NCBI GenBank assembly: GCA_013398175.1
Contig: VZRZ01007310.1
Coordinates: forward strand, 9,788 to 73,787
Direction: 5' to 3'
Length of the DNA stretch: 64,000 bases
Source: Climacteris rufus
Taxonomy: Eukaryota > Chordata > Aves > Passeriformes > Climacteridae
Below the pieces are notes generated by a model that did no database searches, was not told the DNA's origin, and saw nothing but the letters and a program-made list of their open reading frames with translations. The stretch's first letter is position 1. The number at the start of each line of letters is the position of its first letter. A program made the position numbers and the translations under genes. Positions 51,201 to 56,000 of this stretch are shown piece by piece.

Positions 51201-54200
51201 CCTTAATCCTCTGCAGTGCCCACCATGACCCACTGGACCTTCAGAGAGACATTTCTCATGTCCTGCTCAAGTCAGGATGCCCCACATGCCATGGCTCTCC
51301 CTCCAACAGTGTCTGTTGGAGGCATCACTGCAGCAAACTCAGGCACAAAGCCACAGCAAGCTGTCACCAGGATTTGGGGAAGAGGTTCCTTTTGGGATTG
51401 CACACAGTATCCCTGGCCAAAGGGAAGGTGATGAAGGCAGTGATGGTGTGAGCTGATCCCAGGCAATACAAGCAGTGCCGTTGTTACACAAACACTCAGT
51501 ACTGACCTACTTGCCCAGGATCAGCCAAGGTAATTGCTCCCACAAGGAGCCCTGTGCCCAGATACCCTCTCCTGGCCCATTTACTAGCAGGACTGAGGGA
51601 AAACAAGCTGGTTGAAGTATGCTCCAATGGTAAGTACTAGATTATTAATATTCTGGAAAAGTACTTTGATACTAAAATAGGGATTTCTGCTTGCTTTTTA
51701 TTGCTCTGACAGCACCACAGCCCTGCAAGAGAATGCACAAAATAAAGGAGGAAAAAAGCTCTCAGATGAAGGGGGCTGCAGTGCTGTAAGTCAACATAAT
51801 AATTTTAAATTGTTTACCAGAAATATATTCAACTGCAGGCTAAACACAGCATGTTTTTCTTTACATTCAAGCACCAGGAGCTAAGTTAACCAGCAGCCTG
51901 AGAGGTGAAGGTACCTTGGGGGACTAGAAAAGCACAAATCAATTTGACAACACATTTTATTCAAAGGCAAAAAGGCAAAAGTTATTTAGACAATCCCAAC
52001 CTACCCCAAAAACCTAAACTGTAGTCTGGGATACAAATGAGAGAGATGATGAACAGCAAGTAATATAAAGTTCAGGTTTGTTTTTTTTTTAAATTTCCTC
52101 CCACCTTCCCAAAGCAAGGCACCCTGGAATTGTAGAACAATAAAAAATAAAGATTCCTAGTACCCAGAGGTTTTTACAGCACACTAAATAAGTTGTTATA
52201 GCTTACAGAAGGCTTGTTCTGCAGTAAAACCTGTCATGTAATTCCCTGGCAGCACATTAGGCCCCTATTAAACTGTGTTTGTGGTGATTTTTCAAGAGGA
52301 GCAGAAGGGAGAGCGAAGAGAGGAGAAGCAGAACCAAACCCCCAAAGTACTTACATCCACAGAACACTCAAAAATAGTGTCATCCAGCAAGACGACTTTG
52401 CAGTACATGTTTCTGTGTCTTTTCACTGCTTTCTGAGCAGCTTTCAAATCCTTGTCTGCTTTGGTCTCCGGAGTCTCTGGCTTTGGATCTGGCTTGGCAC
52501 CCTCTTCCTTTGCTTCCCCTTCTTCCCTGTCCTCGAGGTCTCTCCCCTCTGCTTCCTGGTCGTCCCTCCTCTCCTCCTGCGCAGGCTGAAACCCCCATCA
52601 TTCCAATTTAGAGGTGTCAAACAAACAGACAACCAAAGCATCACACGAACAAGCAGCGCTGGGACCTCACCCAGAATTCATTATCCCATTTTAACCTGTA
52701 ACCTGGGACTGGAGCAGCAGCTGGGGTGACCAAGGGAATGGAAAGCTCTTCCAAGTAATTTTCAAGTTTTCATTTAATAAAGGATGTAATAAAATATAAG
52801 TAAGGGTTGATTACAGAAATCAGGGTAGATTATATCATGCATTCCTTGTGTTAATGACAGCATCTTCAGGATTGGGAAGATTTTTTTCCTCCCAGGCAGG
52901 ACCCCCAGTGCTCCCACAACCACTCTGGTGTTGCTGTTGCTCCAGTGCATTGGCCCTTGGCATGGCAAGGGGGAGTTGTTTTAAACTGACAGAGGTTAGA
53001 TGGGATATTGAGAAGAAATTCTTCCCTGCGAGGGTGCTGAGGCTCTGGCACAGGGTGCCCAGAGAAGCTGTGGCTGCCCCGTCCCTGGACGTGTCCAAGG
53101 CCAGGCTGGACAGGGCCTGGAGCAGCCTGGGACAGTGGAAGGTGTCCCTGCCCATCACAGGTGGTGGGACGAGATGGGATTTAAGTTCCCTTCCAGCCCA
53201 AACCATTCTGGGATCTTTGGTAGCAGTGGCACTAAAAGGAGGGTCAGGGCTGAGATTTTGTGGCCATCTGAGCTGACCGAGCAGCTCTGCCACCAAAAAA
53301 AGGGAAGGTAGCCTCAACACCACTGTCCCTTTGCCTATGGAAGCACTTGGCCAGCTGGTTTAATCCACTCAAATAGCAGAAAGAGATGCAGTTTGGGGAC
53401 AGGAAGAGGAAGGAAGCTGGGTTGCTTTTTTTTCCTCTGTCACTTCAGCAGGTTAAATGAGTTCACAGCAGGCTCTGACGAAGCTGGAAGGGGCTGGATG
53501 CAGCAGGAGCACAGAGCTGCAGCAGAGAAAGAGCAAAACCTTGTCTGTTCAGCCCATCACGTCTCATAAAATCGCACCCAGGCACAACTGCACGGAGGTA
53601 TTTAAAACCTAAATAACGTCCACAAGCTGCTGACTTCTGTTCCAGCAGAACTAGGACAATCAGGAGCAGGGAATCAGTCAAAGCTCCTAATGCCCATCGG
53701 TCAGCATTTATCAAACTCTGCAGCACCACGCAAATGCTTTCACAGCAGAAATATCTGCCGAGTGTCACAGTTCAGAAAGCCACTGACAATGATCTAAAAT
53801 AAGAACTAAAAAAAAAAAAAAAAAGAGACACAAATGCTTCGTCTGAAATGAATGGCCCATGAAGGAATGCTGGGGGTGCACACTCACATGGGTTCTGGAG
53901 CAGCAAATGAGAGATAAATAGAGAAAAAATCATGTATTTAGAAACCCAGAATGGTTTGGGTTGGAAAGGACCTTAAAGCCCATCTCACCTTCCACTAGAC
54001 CAGATTGCTCAAAGCCCCATCCAATTTGGCCTTAAACACTTCCAAGAATGAGTTGTTCTTGAAAATACAATTTTTGGGCTGAAATTGCATGAAAATCTTC
54101 ATCTCTTTCCCATCCTGCTAATCCCAAACCTCAGAAGTACAAAACACGAGCAGAGATCATCCCATGGTTTTCACAGGCTCAGATATTTGGGAAAAGAAAG

Positions 54201-55690
54201 AAAAAGCTGTTACCTACTACCTTCTCTACAACTCTGTAATTTTAAGAAGGTGGATTTACAATTATTGCCTACTGGCAATGCTTGAATTTGTAAAGTATTG
54301 CTCCAAAATTGAGCTTCTGTGAGTATCTGAAGCCACTCTGAAATTAAGGCAGTGGGTATGAAACCCAGATTTCACCCTGTCTGGCTCCACCAATACACAC
54401 AGGTTAGCTGGGTTGTAAGAAATCCCCAGCTGAGGAGAAGGGATACCCACGTTTCCAACTCCAGGCACAAGTAACAGCCAAGCTGTAACTACCCAAGAAG
54501 TAAGAGAGGGCACCCAGTACCCCCAAATCAATAACCAACTACAGCTCAGTGAATGTTCTGTGGAGGTGTCTCCACCTCAATTTGTACTTTACGTTTTTAA
54601 ACTTTAAATTTTGCATGAAAAATGAGCCTGGCTGAAAAGAGCAGACACCAGACAGGTCCCAGGAGCTGGGCTCAGCCCACATGCCATGCAGAAATCCCTG
54701 TCTACATAACACATAAGCAGAAAATACTTATATTTGGCAGGCTCAGCACCAGCCTGGACTGAGCAGATGACCAAGTCCTGAAATGCCGCGCTTGCACTCC
54801 TTGAAGTTCAAGAAACCCATTCCCCAAATCTACATCCTCTTGCAATCTCCACCTCAGGCCACTAACCTACCTTGATCCTGCTCACACCAACGACATCCCG
54901 ATGATCAGCCCTGGTTTTGAACCCAATGAATGTCAACGCCCTGTGTTCTAACATGACGTTCCAAGCCTCAGCAGAGCAATGACTCAGCATGGGGCACTTT
55001 AAATTATGCTGTGGACTGGGAGCACAATTCCCAGAGCAGATACTTTGCAGGTCTGATGGAGGGGATGCAAGAGAGAGAAGCACACAATGCAACACAGGGA
55101 GCTGACAAGAGCCTTTTTGGCATCTCATGACTTTTTCTGGTCAGGTACAGCAGCCTGGGACATGACATTTTTATAGTTTTGGCTACAAAGACACATTTTA
55201 AAAGAGCAGGGAGCACATGGCATGGAATGGGGTGTTTTACCTGCGTTTCCGCACTGCTCAAGGAATGGAGATCCAGCGATGGGTCAGTTTTGAGCTCAGG
55301 CTCAGGAGCTGCGATCGGGGCTTTCACCAGGATGTCTTCATCAGGGCTGGCTTTTAATGCCACATCTTTCTGGTCACCTCCCACCTCTTTAGGGGCATCG
55401 GTGTCTTTGTCCTCTTCAGACACCTGAGACTTGGGCCTCCTGAGGAAGGAGGAGAAGAGGCGGGAGAGACCCCGTCCCTCCGAGGTGTGACGTTCCTTCT
55501 TGTTCTGTTCCTCGTGCGTGGGGGTGTCTCCGTTGGAGGCCTTCTGCCTCTGGGGCTGCCTCTCTGGTGTCGGCTGCACCACTTCCTCCAGGGAAGCCTC
55601 TTGTTTCTGTATTTCAGCAGCTCCTTCCTCCTTCGCCTGCTGCTGCTCCGAGTTGTTTGCGTCGGCCACTGGGGTCTTTTCTGTTGTCAT
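9153..55690 (-). CDS. EPB41: Protein 4.1R, whole coding span (spliced)
   Basis: This is the coding span of erythrocyte membrane protein 4.1, the adaptor that strengthens spectrin-actin junctions and ties them to band 3, glycophorin C and p55 under the plasma membrane; other isoforms act in nuclei and epithelial cells. I joined 19 exons by GT/AG sites and phase: 55690-55241, 52585-52355, 49990-49886, 46870-46828, 44887-44812, 44353-44135, 41960-41873, 41333-41181, 40371-40274, 39920-39748, 33904-33699, 31927-31871, 31753-31712, 30951-30889, 27912-27733, 13557-13429, 11410-11309, 10861-10781 and 9251-9153. The sum is 2595 nt, 864 residues plus stop, with no internal stop. Domain order is headpiece 1-209, FERM about 210-490, FERM-adjacent to 545, linker, spectrin-actin-binding about 648-728, C-terminal domain 729-864. 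Five further candidate coding exons (three cassettes, a 51-nt and a 465-nt exon) and one alternative terminal exon are listed separately. Identity as 4.1R rather than a paralogue is secure. Confidence 0.97.
9388..9845 (-). mobile_element. CR1 fragment, about 450 nt
   Basis: Antisense CR1 3' end starting at AGAATTACAGAAGATCCCAA and running through TTGGAAGGGACCCAC and CTCTGGGGGAAGAACC. A well-preserved, GC-rich copy; the overlapping open frames on both strands are by-products. Confidence 0.9.
10483..10634 (-). mobile_element. CR1 fragment
   Basis: Antisense CR1 3' end, CCATGGGCAGGGACACTTTT through CAGGGATGGGGCAGCCACA, truncated. It lies about 150 nt from the acceptor-distal side of coding exon 18 (10781-10861). 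Confidence 0.88.
10781..10861 (-). CDS. EPB41: EPB41 coding exon 18: C-terminal domain
   Basis: An 81-nt, phase 0-0 exon reading TVKGGISETRIEKRIVITGD then ADVDHDQ. This is the most invariant stretch of the 4.1 C-terminal domain; only one residue (V for I in ADVDHDQ) differs from human. Acceptor is CTGTTCCAG; donor is CAG|GTAAGA. Confidence 0.97.
11309..11410 (-). CDS. EPB41: EPB41 coding exon 17: C-terminal domain
   Basis: A 102-nt, phase 0-0 exon of 34 residues, TDGGNGDLDPGILLTAQTIT then SETTSSTTTTQSSK. Same length as the human exon; the last residues QSSK replace the QITK seen in mammals and in all paralogues I know. Acceptor is TTCTTGTGTCCCACAG; donor is AAG|GTAACA. Confidence 0.96.
11411..13428 (-). 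other. Intron, coding exons 16-17
   Basis: Holds the CR1 copy at 12.5-12.9 kb; no exon recognised elsewhere. The intron 13558-14767 has no repeat I recognise and one TGCATG (14522-14517) about 250 nt after the 465-nt exon. Confidence 0.55.
12485..12885 (+). mobile_element. CR1 fragment, about 400 nt
   Basis: Plus-strand CR1 from GGAGGTGTTTAGCCTGGAGA through the GGTTGCCCACAGAAGCTGTG block to CCAAACCATTCTGTGATT. Lies in the intron between coding exons 16 and 17. Confidence 0.92.
13429..13557 (-). CDS. EPB41: EPB41 coding exon 16: start of C-terminal domain
   Basis: A 129-nt, phase 0-0 exon encoding 43 residues: PPLVKTQTVTISDVSSAVKS, EIPTKEVPIVHTETKTITYE, AAQ. The 4.1 family C-terminal domain begins here; in mammals it binds NuMA, FKBP13 and other partners. 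PPLVKTQTVTISD and VPIVHTETKTITYEAAQ are identical to human 4.1R. Acceptor is CCCTGTCTCACAG; donor is CAG|GTAAGA. Confidence 0.97.
14768..15232 (-). CDS. EPB41: Candidate large (465 nt) cassette exon of EPB41
   Basis: Between a strong acceptor (CCATTTCTTTTTAG) and donor CAG|GTAGTG lies a 465-nt phase 0-0 block with no stop, 155 codons. It starts KMSDFREDVAAVPERSSFNT, contains two acidic runs (KEEEKEEEEQEEVV and GGEEEEVTEDGED), a Ser/Pro-rich N-terminal half, and ends KGLPELILCFQ. It sits between the spectrin-actin-binding exons and the C-terminal domain. Other 4.1 genes carry variable-length insertions at this point; this sequence does not match those I recall from 4.1G or 4.1B. The second codon is ATG, which could also support a separate start. 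Intact frame over 465 nt plus good splice sites make it likely real. Confidence 0.75.
15263..15282 (+). repeat. (AG)n dinucleotide repeat
   Basis: About ten AG units. On the minus strand this is a (CT)n tract ending about 30 nt upstream of the acceptor of the 465-nt exon, so it forms part of that exon's upstream pyrimidine-rich region. Confidence 0.9.
16135..16500 (+). mobile_element. CR1 fragment, about 360 nt
   Basis: Plus-strand CR1 related to the copy at 9388-9845 (CAGGACCCAGGGCACGGCTG, CTTCCCCCAGAGGGTGCTGG), ending at GGATATTCTGTGAATC. Confidence 0.9.
20020..20092 (+). mobile_element. CR1 3'-end remnant
   Basis: About 70 nt: GGACTTGATGATCCTTGTGG, CCCTTCCAACTCGGGATATT, GTGATTCTATGAT. 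Only the extreme CR1 3' end remains. Confidence 0.85.
23625..23802 (+). mobile_element. CR1 fragment
   Basis: Plus-strand CR1 3' end, TTGCCCAGAGAGGCTGTGGA through AAGATTCTGTGATTC, downstream of the hydrophobic-tail exon. Confidence 0.9.
24237..24488 (-). CDS. EPB41: Candidate alternative terminal exon with hydrophobic tail
   Basis: A good acceptor (a pyrimidine-rich tract 24500-24530, then CCACAAAAGCAG) opens an in-phase (phase 0) reading frame of 83 codons and a TGA at 24239-24237. It starts TQERPLLVQNEDKLKKQDIP, has a basic and Ser/Thr-rich middle (TAFPRRASEATLPK), and ends in one strongly hydrophobic segment, FMMSFLLIIALTVWWLLFL, at the very C terminus. If spliced after the spectrin-actin-binding exon at 27733 it would replace the whole C-terminal domain with a single-pass tail anchor. 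An AATAAA lies about 690 nt downstream (23551-23546). An alternative is an unrelated nested gene or pseudogene; the exact phase match favours an EPB41 exon. Confidence 0.6.
   Translation of the reverse strand, partial: TQERPLLVQNEDKLKKQDIPTETAFPRRASEATLPKVSIAIPEEQKSLKKCQLYSNIFPSPRIPFMMSFLLIIALTVWWLLFL
25531..25558 (-). promoter_or_regulatory. Paired TGCATG motifs after the 51-nt candidate exon
   Basis: Two minus-strand TGCATG sites (25558-25553 and 25536-25531) lie 186-213 nt downstream of the candidate exon at 25794-25744. They are possible Fox-protein binding sites. Two copies in 28 nt exceed the background rate, but no function is shown. Confidence 0.45.
25744..25794 (-). CDS. EPB41: Candidate 51-nt alternative exon of EPB41
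   Basis: On the minus strand CTTTGTGTGTCCAG (with a CTTAAC branch-like site upstream) precedes 51 nt reading VKKVTVPSSERQVGGLE in phase 0, ending GAG|GTAAAG. Length is a multiple of three and the phase matches the exons on both sides. Two TGCATG motifs lie downstream at 25558-25553 and 25536-25531, the arrangement expected for a Fox-regulated exon. Alternative exons called 17A/17B have been reported in this interval of mammalian EPB41, but I cannot confirm correspondence. A second possible donor (CAG|GTTGGT) would shorten it by 15 nt. Confidence 0.4.
26445..26630 (+). mobile_element. CR1 fragment
   Basis: Plus-strand CR1 3' end, GGTTGCCCAGAGAAGCTGCA through CCATTCTGGGATTCTGTAAC. Confidence 0.9.
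27733..27912 (-). CDS. EPB41: EPB41 coding exon 15 (matches mammalian exon 17): spectrin-actin-binding, second part
   Basis: A 180-nt, phase 0-0 exon encoding 60 residues: DLDKTQEEIKKHHANISELK, KNFMESVPEPRPSEWDKRLS, THSPFRTLNINGQIPTGADG. It completes the spectrin-actin-binding domain and is nearly identical to human 4.1R over its whole length. Acceptor is TTGCTGATAG; donor is GGA|GTGAGT. It ends in phase 0, so it can join the C-terminal-domain exon at 13557 directly or any of the three candidate phase-0 exons that lie between. Confidence 0.97.
29719..29797 (+). repeat. (AAAAC)n / (CAAA)n low-complexity repeat
   Basis: Repeated AAAAC units, then CCAA/CAAA units and an A run. It lies in the intron between the exons matching mammalian exons 16 and 17. 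Confidence 0.9.
30305..30472 (-). mobile_element. CR1 fragment
   Basis: Antisense CR1 3' end, AATGGTTTGGGCTGGAAGGG through GGGGCAGCCACAGCTTCTCT. Confidence 0.9.
30738..30794 (-). promoter_or_regulatory. EPB41: Triple TGCATG cluster (putative Fox splicing enhancer) after exon 14
   Basis: On the minus strand TGCATG occurs at 30794-30789, 30784-30779 and 30743-30738, all within 57 nt and 95-151 nt downstream of the spectrin-actin-binding exon. UGCAUG is the binding site of Fox-1/Fox-2 proteins, and repeated UGCAUG in the same intron of mammalian 4.1R is a known enhancer of exon 16 inclusion. The motif spacing here differs from chance: about one per 4 kb is expected. Confidence 0.85.
30889..30951 (-). 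CDS. EPB41: EPB41 coding exon 14 (matches mammalian exon 16): spectrin-actin-binding
   Basis: A 63-nt, phase 0-0 exon encoding 21 residues KSSKRLDGENIYIRHSNLML plus E. It is the orthologue of mammalian exon 16, the first half of the spectrin-actin-binding domain, whose inclusion is switched on during erythroid maturation and is essential for red-cell membrane stability. The core RLDGENIYIRHSNLMLE is identical to human; only the basic lead-in differs (KSSK for KKRE). Acceptor is CTTTTTTCACAG-like (TTTTCACAG); donor GAG|GTTTGT is weak, as expected for a regulated exon. Three TGCATG motifs lie 95-150 nt downstream. Confidence 0.97.
31712..31753 (-). CDS. EPB41: EPB41 coding exon 13 (matches mammalian exon 15)
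   Basis: A 42-nt, phase 0-0 exon encoding QPAEKEEELIRMRK; human exon 15 (KLAEKTEDLIRMRK) has the same length. The acceptor is a tandem CAGCAGCAG, so the start could shift by one or two Gln codons; I chose the site giving 42 nt. A long T-rich tract lies upstream (31771-31793). Donor is AAG|GTTAGC, off-consensus. The exon is normally alternatively spliced in mammals. Confidence 0.88.
31871..31927 (-). CDS. EPB41: EPB41 coding exon 12 (matches mammalian exon 14)
   Basis: A 57-nt, phase 0-0 exon encoding 19 residues VRKTHTEVTVPTTNAAQPQ. Human 4.1R exon 14 is also 57 nt and reads VEKTHIEVTVPTSNGDQTQ, so this is its orthologue. The acceptor is TTTTTAAACGTAG, with little pyrimidine just before it, and the donor CAG|GTTTGT is weak; both fit the alternative use known for this exon in mammals. 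Confidence 0.9.
31928..33698 (-). other. Intron, coding exons 11-12
   Basis: No CR1 copy and no exon recognised. The intron 30952-31711 is likewise plain apart from A/C-rich runs near 30980-31005. Confidence 0.5.
33699..33904 (-). CDS. EPB41: EPB41 coding exon 11: linker (U2) with SPRPTSAPAI motif
   Basis: A 206-nt exon (phase 1 in, phase 0 out). After a split Ala codon it encodes VAVITPERSPRPTSAPAIAQ and a Lys/Glu/Val-rich tail ending KARDPVDASK. The RSPRPTSAPAI block is the same as in human 4.1R, with the rest diverged, as usual for this unstructured linker between FERM-FA and the spectrin-actin-binding region. Acceptor is TGTCCCCCATCCTCAG; donor is AAAG|GTAGGT. Confidence 0.93.
33999..34051 (+). 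repeat. Purine-rich (GGA/GAA) tract
   Basis: AAAGGAAAGGGAGAAGGAGA then GGAGGAGAGG and A/G runs. On the minus strand it is a long pyrimidine tract about 95-145 nt upstream of coding exon 11. Confidence 0.8.
35394..35501 (-). CDS. EPB41: Candidate cassette exon C3 of EPB41 linker
   Basis: A 108-nt symmetrical cassette, phase 1-1, 36 codons, between acceptor ATAACTTTTTTAG and donor TCAG|GTACCG. It starts AKRDLGSIEISPV, has eight consecutive Glu codons, then KMVMVRELEPFPKES. C2 and C3 share the frame -E-(x)-P-(I/V)- followed by poly-Glu-Lys and end in Ser before the split Gly codon. The frame is open and the poly-Glu repeat is interrupted by synonymous GAA codons, which fits selection for protein rather than a slipped simple repeat. 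Confidence 0.75.
35793..35853 (+). mobile_element. CR1 3'-end remnant
   Basis: About 60 nt: GTGGATGATCTTTAAGGTCC, CCAACCCAAACCATTCCAGA, ATTCCATGAC. Confidence 0.82.
36038..36195 (-). mobile_element. CR1 fragment
   Basis: Antisense CR1 3' end: ACAGAATCACAGAGTCTGCT, TTGGAAGGGACCCACATCAA, CCAGAGCTCTGGCAGTGTTG. Lies between cassettes C2 and C3. Confidence 0.88.
36695..36823 (-). CDS. EPB41: Candidate cassette exon C2 of EPB41 linker
   Basis: A 129-nt symmetrical cassette, phase 1-1, 43 codons, between acceptor CCTCTTTCTAG and donor TCAG|GTACAG. It starts AKHALETFEMKPIA, has seven consecutive Glu codons, then KVEVVKVPVVKPKSVELVP. It is similar to C1 (38077-38190) and C3 (35394-35501) in both coding sequence and splice-site surroundings. 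It would extend the unstructured linker between the FERM-adjacent domain and the spectrin-actin-binding region. Function is unknown. Confidence 0.75.
38077..38190 (-). CDS. EPB41: Candidate cassette exon C1 of EPB41 linker
   Basis: A 114-nt exon, phase 1 in and phase 1 out (38 codons), so it can be included or skipped without frame change. Acceptor is CGTTTCTTCAG; donor is CCAG|GTATAG, which is off-consensus. Encoded start is AKRATQKVEFRTVEEEKQKE, followed by a Val-rich acidic strip and a Pro-rich end (VPEPKPADHIREKP). It is clearly similar to C2 and C3: all open with A-K-(R/H), have an acidic run beginning 13-14 residues in, then Val/Pro-rich sequence. The 864-residue human 4.1R that I recall has no counterpart. 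Supported by intact frame, splice sites and the two siblings. Confidence 0.75.
39090..39250. mobile_element. Possible LTR-like repeat fragment
   Basis: The phrase GACTGAGATGGAGTTCATTT, with TTCCTGTAACAGCCC after it, resembles a dispersed avian repeat I associate with ERVL-type LTRs. Only a small non-coding piece is present and its class is uncertain. Confidence 0.3.
39425..39545 (-). mobile_element. CR1 remnant, degraded
   Basis: Antisense: GATCACAGACTCTTCTGAGT, TGGAAGGGACACACAAGTA. The rest is diverged. Confidence 0.7.
39748..39920 (-). CDS. EPB41: EPB41 coding exon 10: FERM-adjacent (FA) domain
   Basis: A 173-nt exon completing the Arg codon, encoding [40 protein letters not shown] and PQFERTASKRASRSLDG, and ending with one base of a Gly/Ala codon (phase 1). 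The FA segment is a regulatory extension of FERM domains in the 4.1 family and carries Ser/Thr phosphorylation sites such as TASKRASRS. The exon is notably CpG-rich compared with its introns. Because it ends in phase 1, it can join either directly to the exon at 33904 or to any of the three downstream cassettes. Confidence 0.96.
40274..40371 (-). CDS. EPB41: EPB41 coding exon 9: FERM F3 end
   Basis: A 98-nt exon (phase 0 in, phase 2 out) reading QEQYESTIGFKLPSYRAAKK then LWKVCVEHHTFF plus a split Arg. FKLPSYRAAKKLWKVCVEHH is the invariant F3 C-terminal helix. Acceptor is TTTTTCACAG; donor is TTCAG|GTGGGT. Confidence 0.96.
41181..41333 (-). CDS. EPB41: EPB41 coding exon 8: FERM F3 lobe (PH/PTB-like)
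   Basis: A 153-nt, phase 0-0 exon of 51 residues, [20 protein letters not shown] through [31 protein letters not shown] and [17 protein letters not shown] are diagnostic of 4.1R: the paralogues have VCANGLLIY or VCASGLLIY, and FAWPK in place of FPWPK. This lobe carries glycophorin C and phosphoinositide contacts in mammals. Acceptor is CGTTCCCAG; donor is GAG|GTACAG, a slightly weak site. Confidence 0.97.
41873..41960 (-). CDS. EPB41: EPB41 coding exon 7: FERM F2 end and F3 start
   Basis: An 88-nt exon completing an Arg codon, then 29 residues SMTPAQADLEFLENAKKLSM to YGVDLHQAK, ending in phase 0 before GTGAGA. The MTPAQADLEFLENAKKLSMYGVDLH core is identical to that of mammalian 4.1R. Acceptor is CTTTCTTTTTCTGCAG. 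Confidence 0.96.
42828..42893 (+). mobile_element. CR1 3'-end remnant
   Basis: TAATGGTTGGTCTTCGAGGT, TTTTCCAACCTTAATGATTC, CGTGATTCTATGATTCC. Confidence 0.85.
43876..44040 (-). mobile_element. CR1 fragment
   Basis: Antisense CR1 3' end: ATCACAGAATGGTTTGGATT, CCATGGGCAGGGACACCTTC, CCTTGGACACTTCCCAGGAT. It ends about 95 nt from coding exon 6. Confidence 0.9.
44135..44353 (-). CDS. EPB41: EPB41 coding exon 6: FERM F2 lobe
   Basis: The largest FERM exon, 219 nt, completing an Arg codon and encoding 72 residues from YYLCLQLRQDILTGRLPCSF to VVELHKTY. This is the helical F2 lobe (acyl-CoA-binding-protein fold), which binds p55 and calmodulin in mammalian 4.1R. The run SFATLALLGSYTVQSELGDH fits 4.1R best (SFATLALLGSY), not 4.1G or 4.1N (SFVTHALLGSY). 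Acceptor is TTTTTTGTCCCCAG; donor is ACAG|GTAAGA. No frame damage. Confidence 0.97.
44812..44887 (-). CDS. EPB41: EPB41 coding exon 5: FERM F1-F2 junction
   Basis: A 76-nt exon (phase 1 in, phase 2 out) reading GGPWDFTFNVKFYPPDP then AQLTEDITR. The KFYPPDP and LTEDITR motifs are invariant across the 4.1 family and mark the junction of the F1 and F2 lobes. Acceptor is TTGTTATTGCAG; donor is ACCAG|GTGAGT. Confidence 0.95.
44888..46827 (-). other. Intron, coding exons 4-5
   Basis: Unremarkable unique-looking sequence; nothing recognised. Confidence 0.55.
46828..46870 (-). CDS. EPB41: EPB41 coding exon 4: FERM F1 end
   Basis: A 43-nt exon, too short to be seen as a free-standing reading frame, entering in phase 0 and leaving after one base of the next codon. 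It reads TWLDPAKEIKKQVH plus G, the family's WLD-AKEIKKQ block. Acceptor is CCTCTTACAG and donor is ATG|GTAAGT. It is flanked by nearly 3 kb of intron upstream and about 1.9 kb downstream. Confidence 0.95.
46871..49885 (-). other. Intron, coding exons 3-4
   Basis: One CR1 copy at 48.7-48.9 kb. Nothing else recognised. Confidence 0.55.
48725..48935 (-). mobile_element. CR1 fragment, other subtype
   Basis: Antisense CR1 of a different subtype: GAATCATTTAGAAAAAGCCC, CTGGGCAGCCTGTTCCAGGG, AGGAAGGAATTTTTTCTAAC. Confidence 0.8.
49886..49990 (-). CDS. EPB41: EPB41 coding exon 3: FERM F1 lobe
   Basis: A 105-nt, phase 0-0 exon (residues 228-262) between acceptor TCTATTTGCAG and donor AGG|GTAAGC. It reads KHAKGQDLLKKVCDHLNLLE then EDYFGLAIWDMPTSR, the conserved F1 (ubiquitin-like) segment of the 4.1R FERM domain. 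That lobe contributes to band 3 binding in the mammalian protein. Cysteine in KKVCDH corresponds to KRVCEH in human 4.1R. Confidence 0.96.
49991..52354 (-). other. Intron, coding exons 2-3
   Basis: No repeat or exon recognised. Includes A-rich stretches near 50446 and 52080. Confidence 0.55.
52355..52585 (-). CDS. EPB41: EPB41 coding exon 2: end of headpiece, internal start Met210
   Basis: A 231-nt, phase 0-0 exon (77 residues, 151-227) between acceptor GGGTTTCAG and donor GAT|GTAAGT. The first part (PAQEERRDDQEAEG...) is a variable acidic stretch; the end (AVKRHRNMYCKVVLLDDTIF) enters the first lobe of the FERM domain. The Met of RHRNM is codon 60 of the exon, residue 210 overall, with its ATG at 52408-52406. 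It sits where mammalian 4.1R uses its downstream start codon for the 80-kDa isoform. The exon therefore probably serves both as headpiece and as the 5' end of the short-isoform reading frame. Confidence 0.95.
52985..53218 (+). mobile_element. CR1 fragment
   Basis: Plus-strand CR1 3' end: TTAGATGGGATATTGAGAAG, GGTGCCCAGAGAAGCTGTGG, AAACCATTCTGGGATCT. Confidence 0.92.
53808..53825 (+). repeat. Poly(A) run
   Basis: A homopolymer of about 17 A followed by AGAGA, intronic. Confidence 0.85.
53945..54052 (-). mobile_element. CR1 fragment
   Basis: Antisense: CCAGAATGGTTTGGGTTGGA, AAGGACCTTAAAGCCCATCT, TTGGCCTTAAACACTTCCAA. Confidence 0.88.
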
Positions 55691-55697
55691 GATGATG
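55241..55697 (-). CDS. EPB41: EPB41 first coding exon: 135-kDa isoform start and headpiece
   Basis: The acceptor CTCTCTTCCAG ends at 55698; the exon then has 7 nt of leader and ATG at 55690-55688. It encodes residues 1-150 and ends in phase 0 at ...SSAETQ before GTAAAA. The N terminus (MTTEK) and the blocks ASNGDTPTHE, GLSRLFSSFL, RPKSQVSEE and APIAAPEPELKTDPSLDLHS match the 4.1R headpiece almost exactly, while the paralogues differ here. This start gives the long (135-kDa) isoforms; mature red cells of mammals mostly use the downstream start. The headpiece modulates spectrin-actin and calmodulin binding. The middle of the exon (residues about 10-50 and 95-115) is the least conserved part, rich in Glu, Gln and Lys. 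Confidence 0.96.
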
Positions 55698-55811
55698 CTG
55701 GAAGAGAGGAGCAAAAGGGCTCGATCGAGAGGTTTCCCATACCCACATCTGACTGAGCTATTCAAACCAACCACGAGCACAGACACGCTATGTTCAGGCA
55801 TCACACCACCC

Positions 55812-56000
55812 TGTCACAGAACCACTGTGGAAGGGACCCACAAGGATCATCATGAAGTGAATGGCTCTTAGGGGGATCAAACCCTGGCTGACTCCAGCCT
55901 ACAAAGTCAGCAAGAGTAAAGTCATTCCTTTGCGACAGTTTGCTTTGAAGATGGTCTCCAAGGTCCCTTCCAGACTAACCCATTCTGGGATTCTAAGATC
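55812..56000. mobile_element. Two short CR1 end remnants
   Basis: An antisense scrap (CACTGTGGAAGGGACCCACA, 55823-55842) and a plus scrap (GGTCTCCAAGGTCCCTTCCA with CATTCTGGGATTCT, 55953-55995). They lie just upstream of the first coding exon. Confidence 0.65.

Larger units (their letters stand above)
52586..55240 (-). other. Intron, headpiece exons 1-2
   Basis: Holds two CR1 copies and a poly(A) run. A pseudo-exon-like donor at 54870 (ATCAAG|GTAGGT) has no in-phase open exon in front of it. Confidence 0.6.

Noticed and set aside
54870..54960. Possible exon before a GTAGGT donor in the intron after the first coding exon
   Set aside because: No upstream acceptor gives a phase 0-0 open block; candidate starts hit TGA at once.
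55487..55871. Plus-strand open frames antisense to the first coding exon
   Set aside because: Shadows of the EPB41 headpiece coding sequence; the same holds for plus-strand frames at 14633-15236 over the 465-nt exon.
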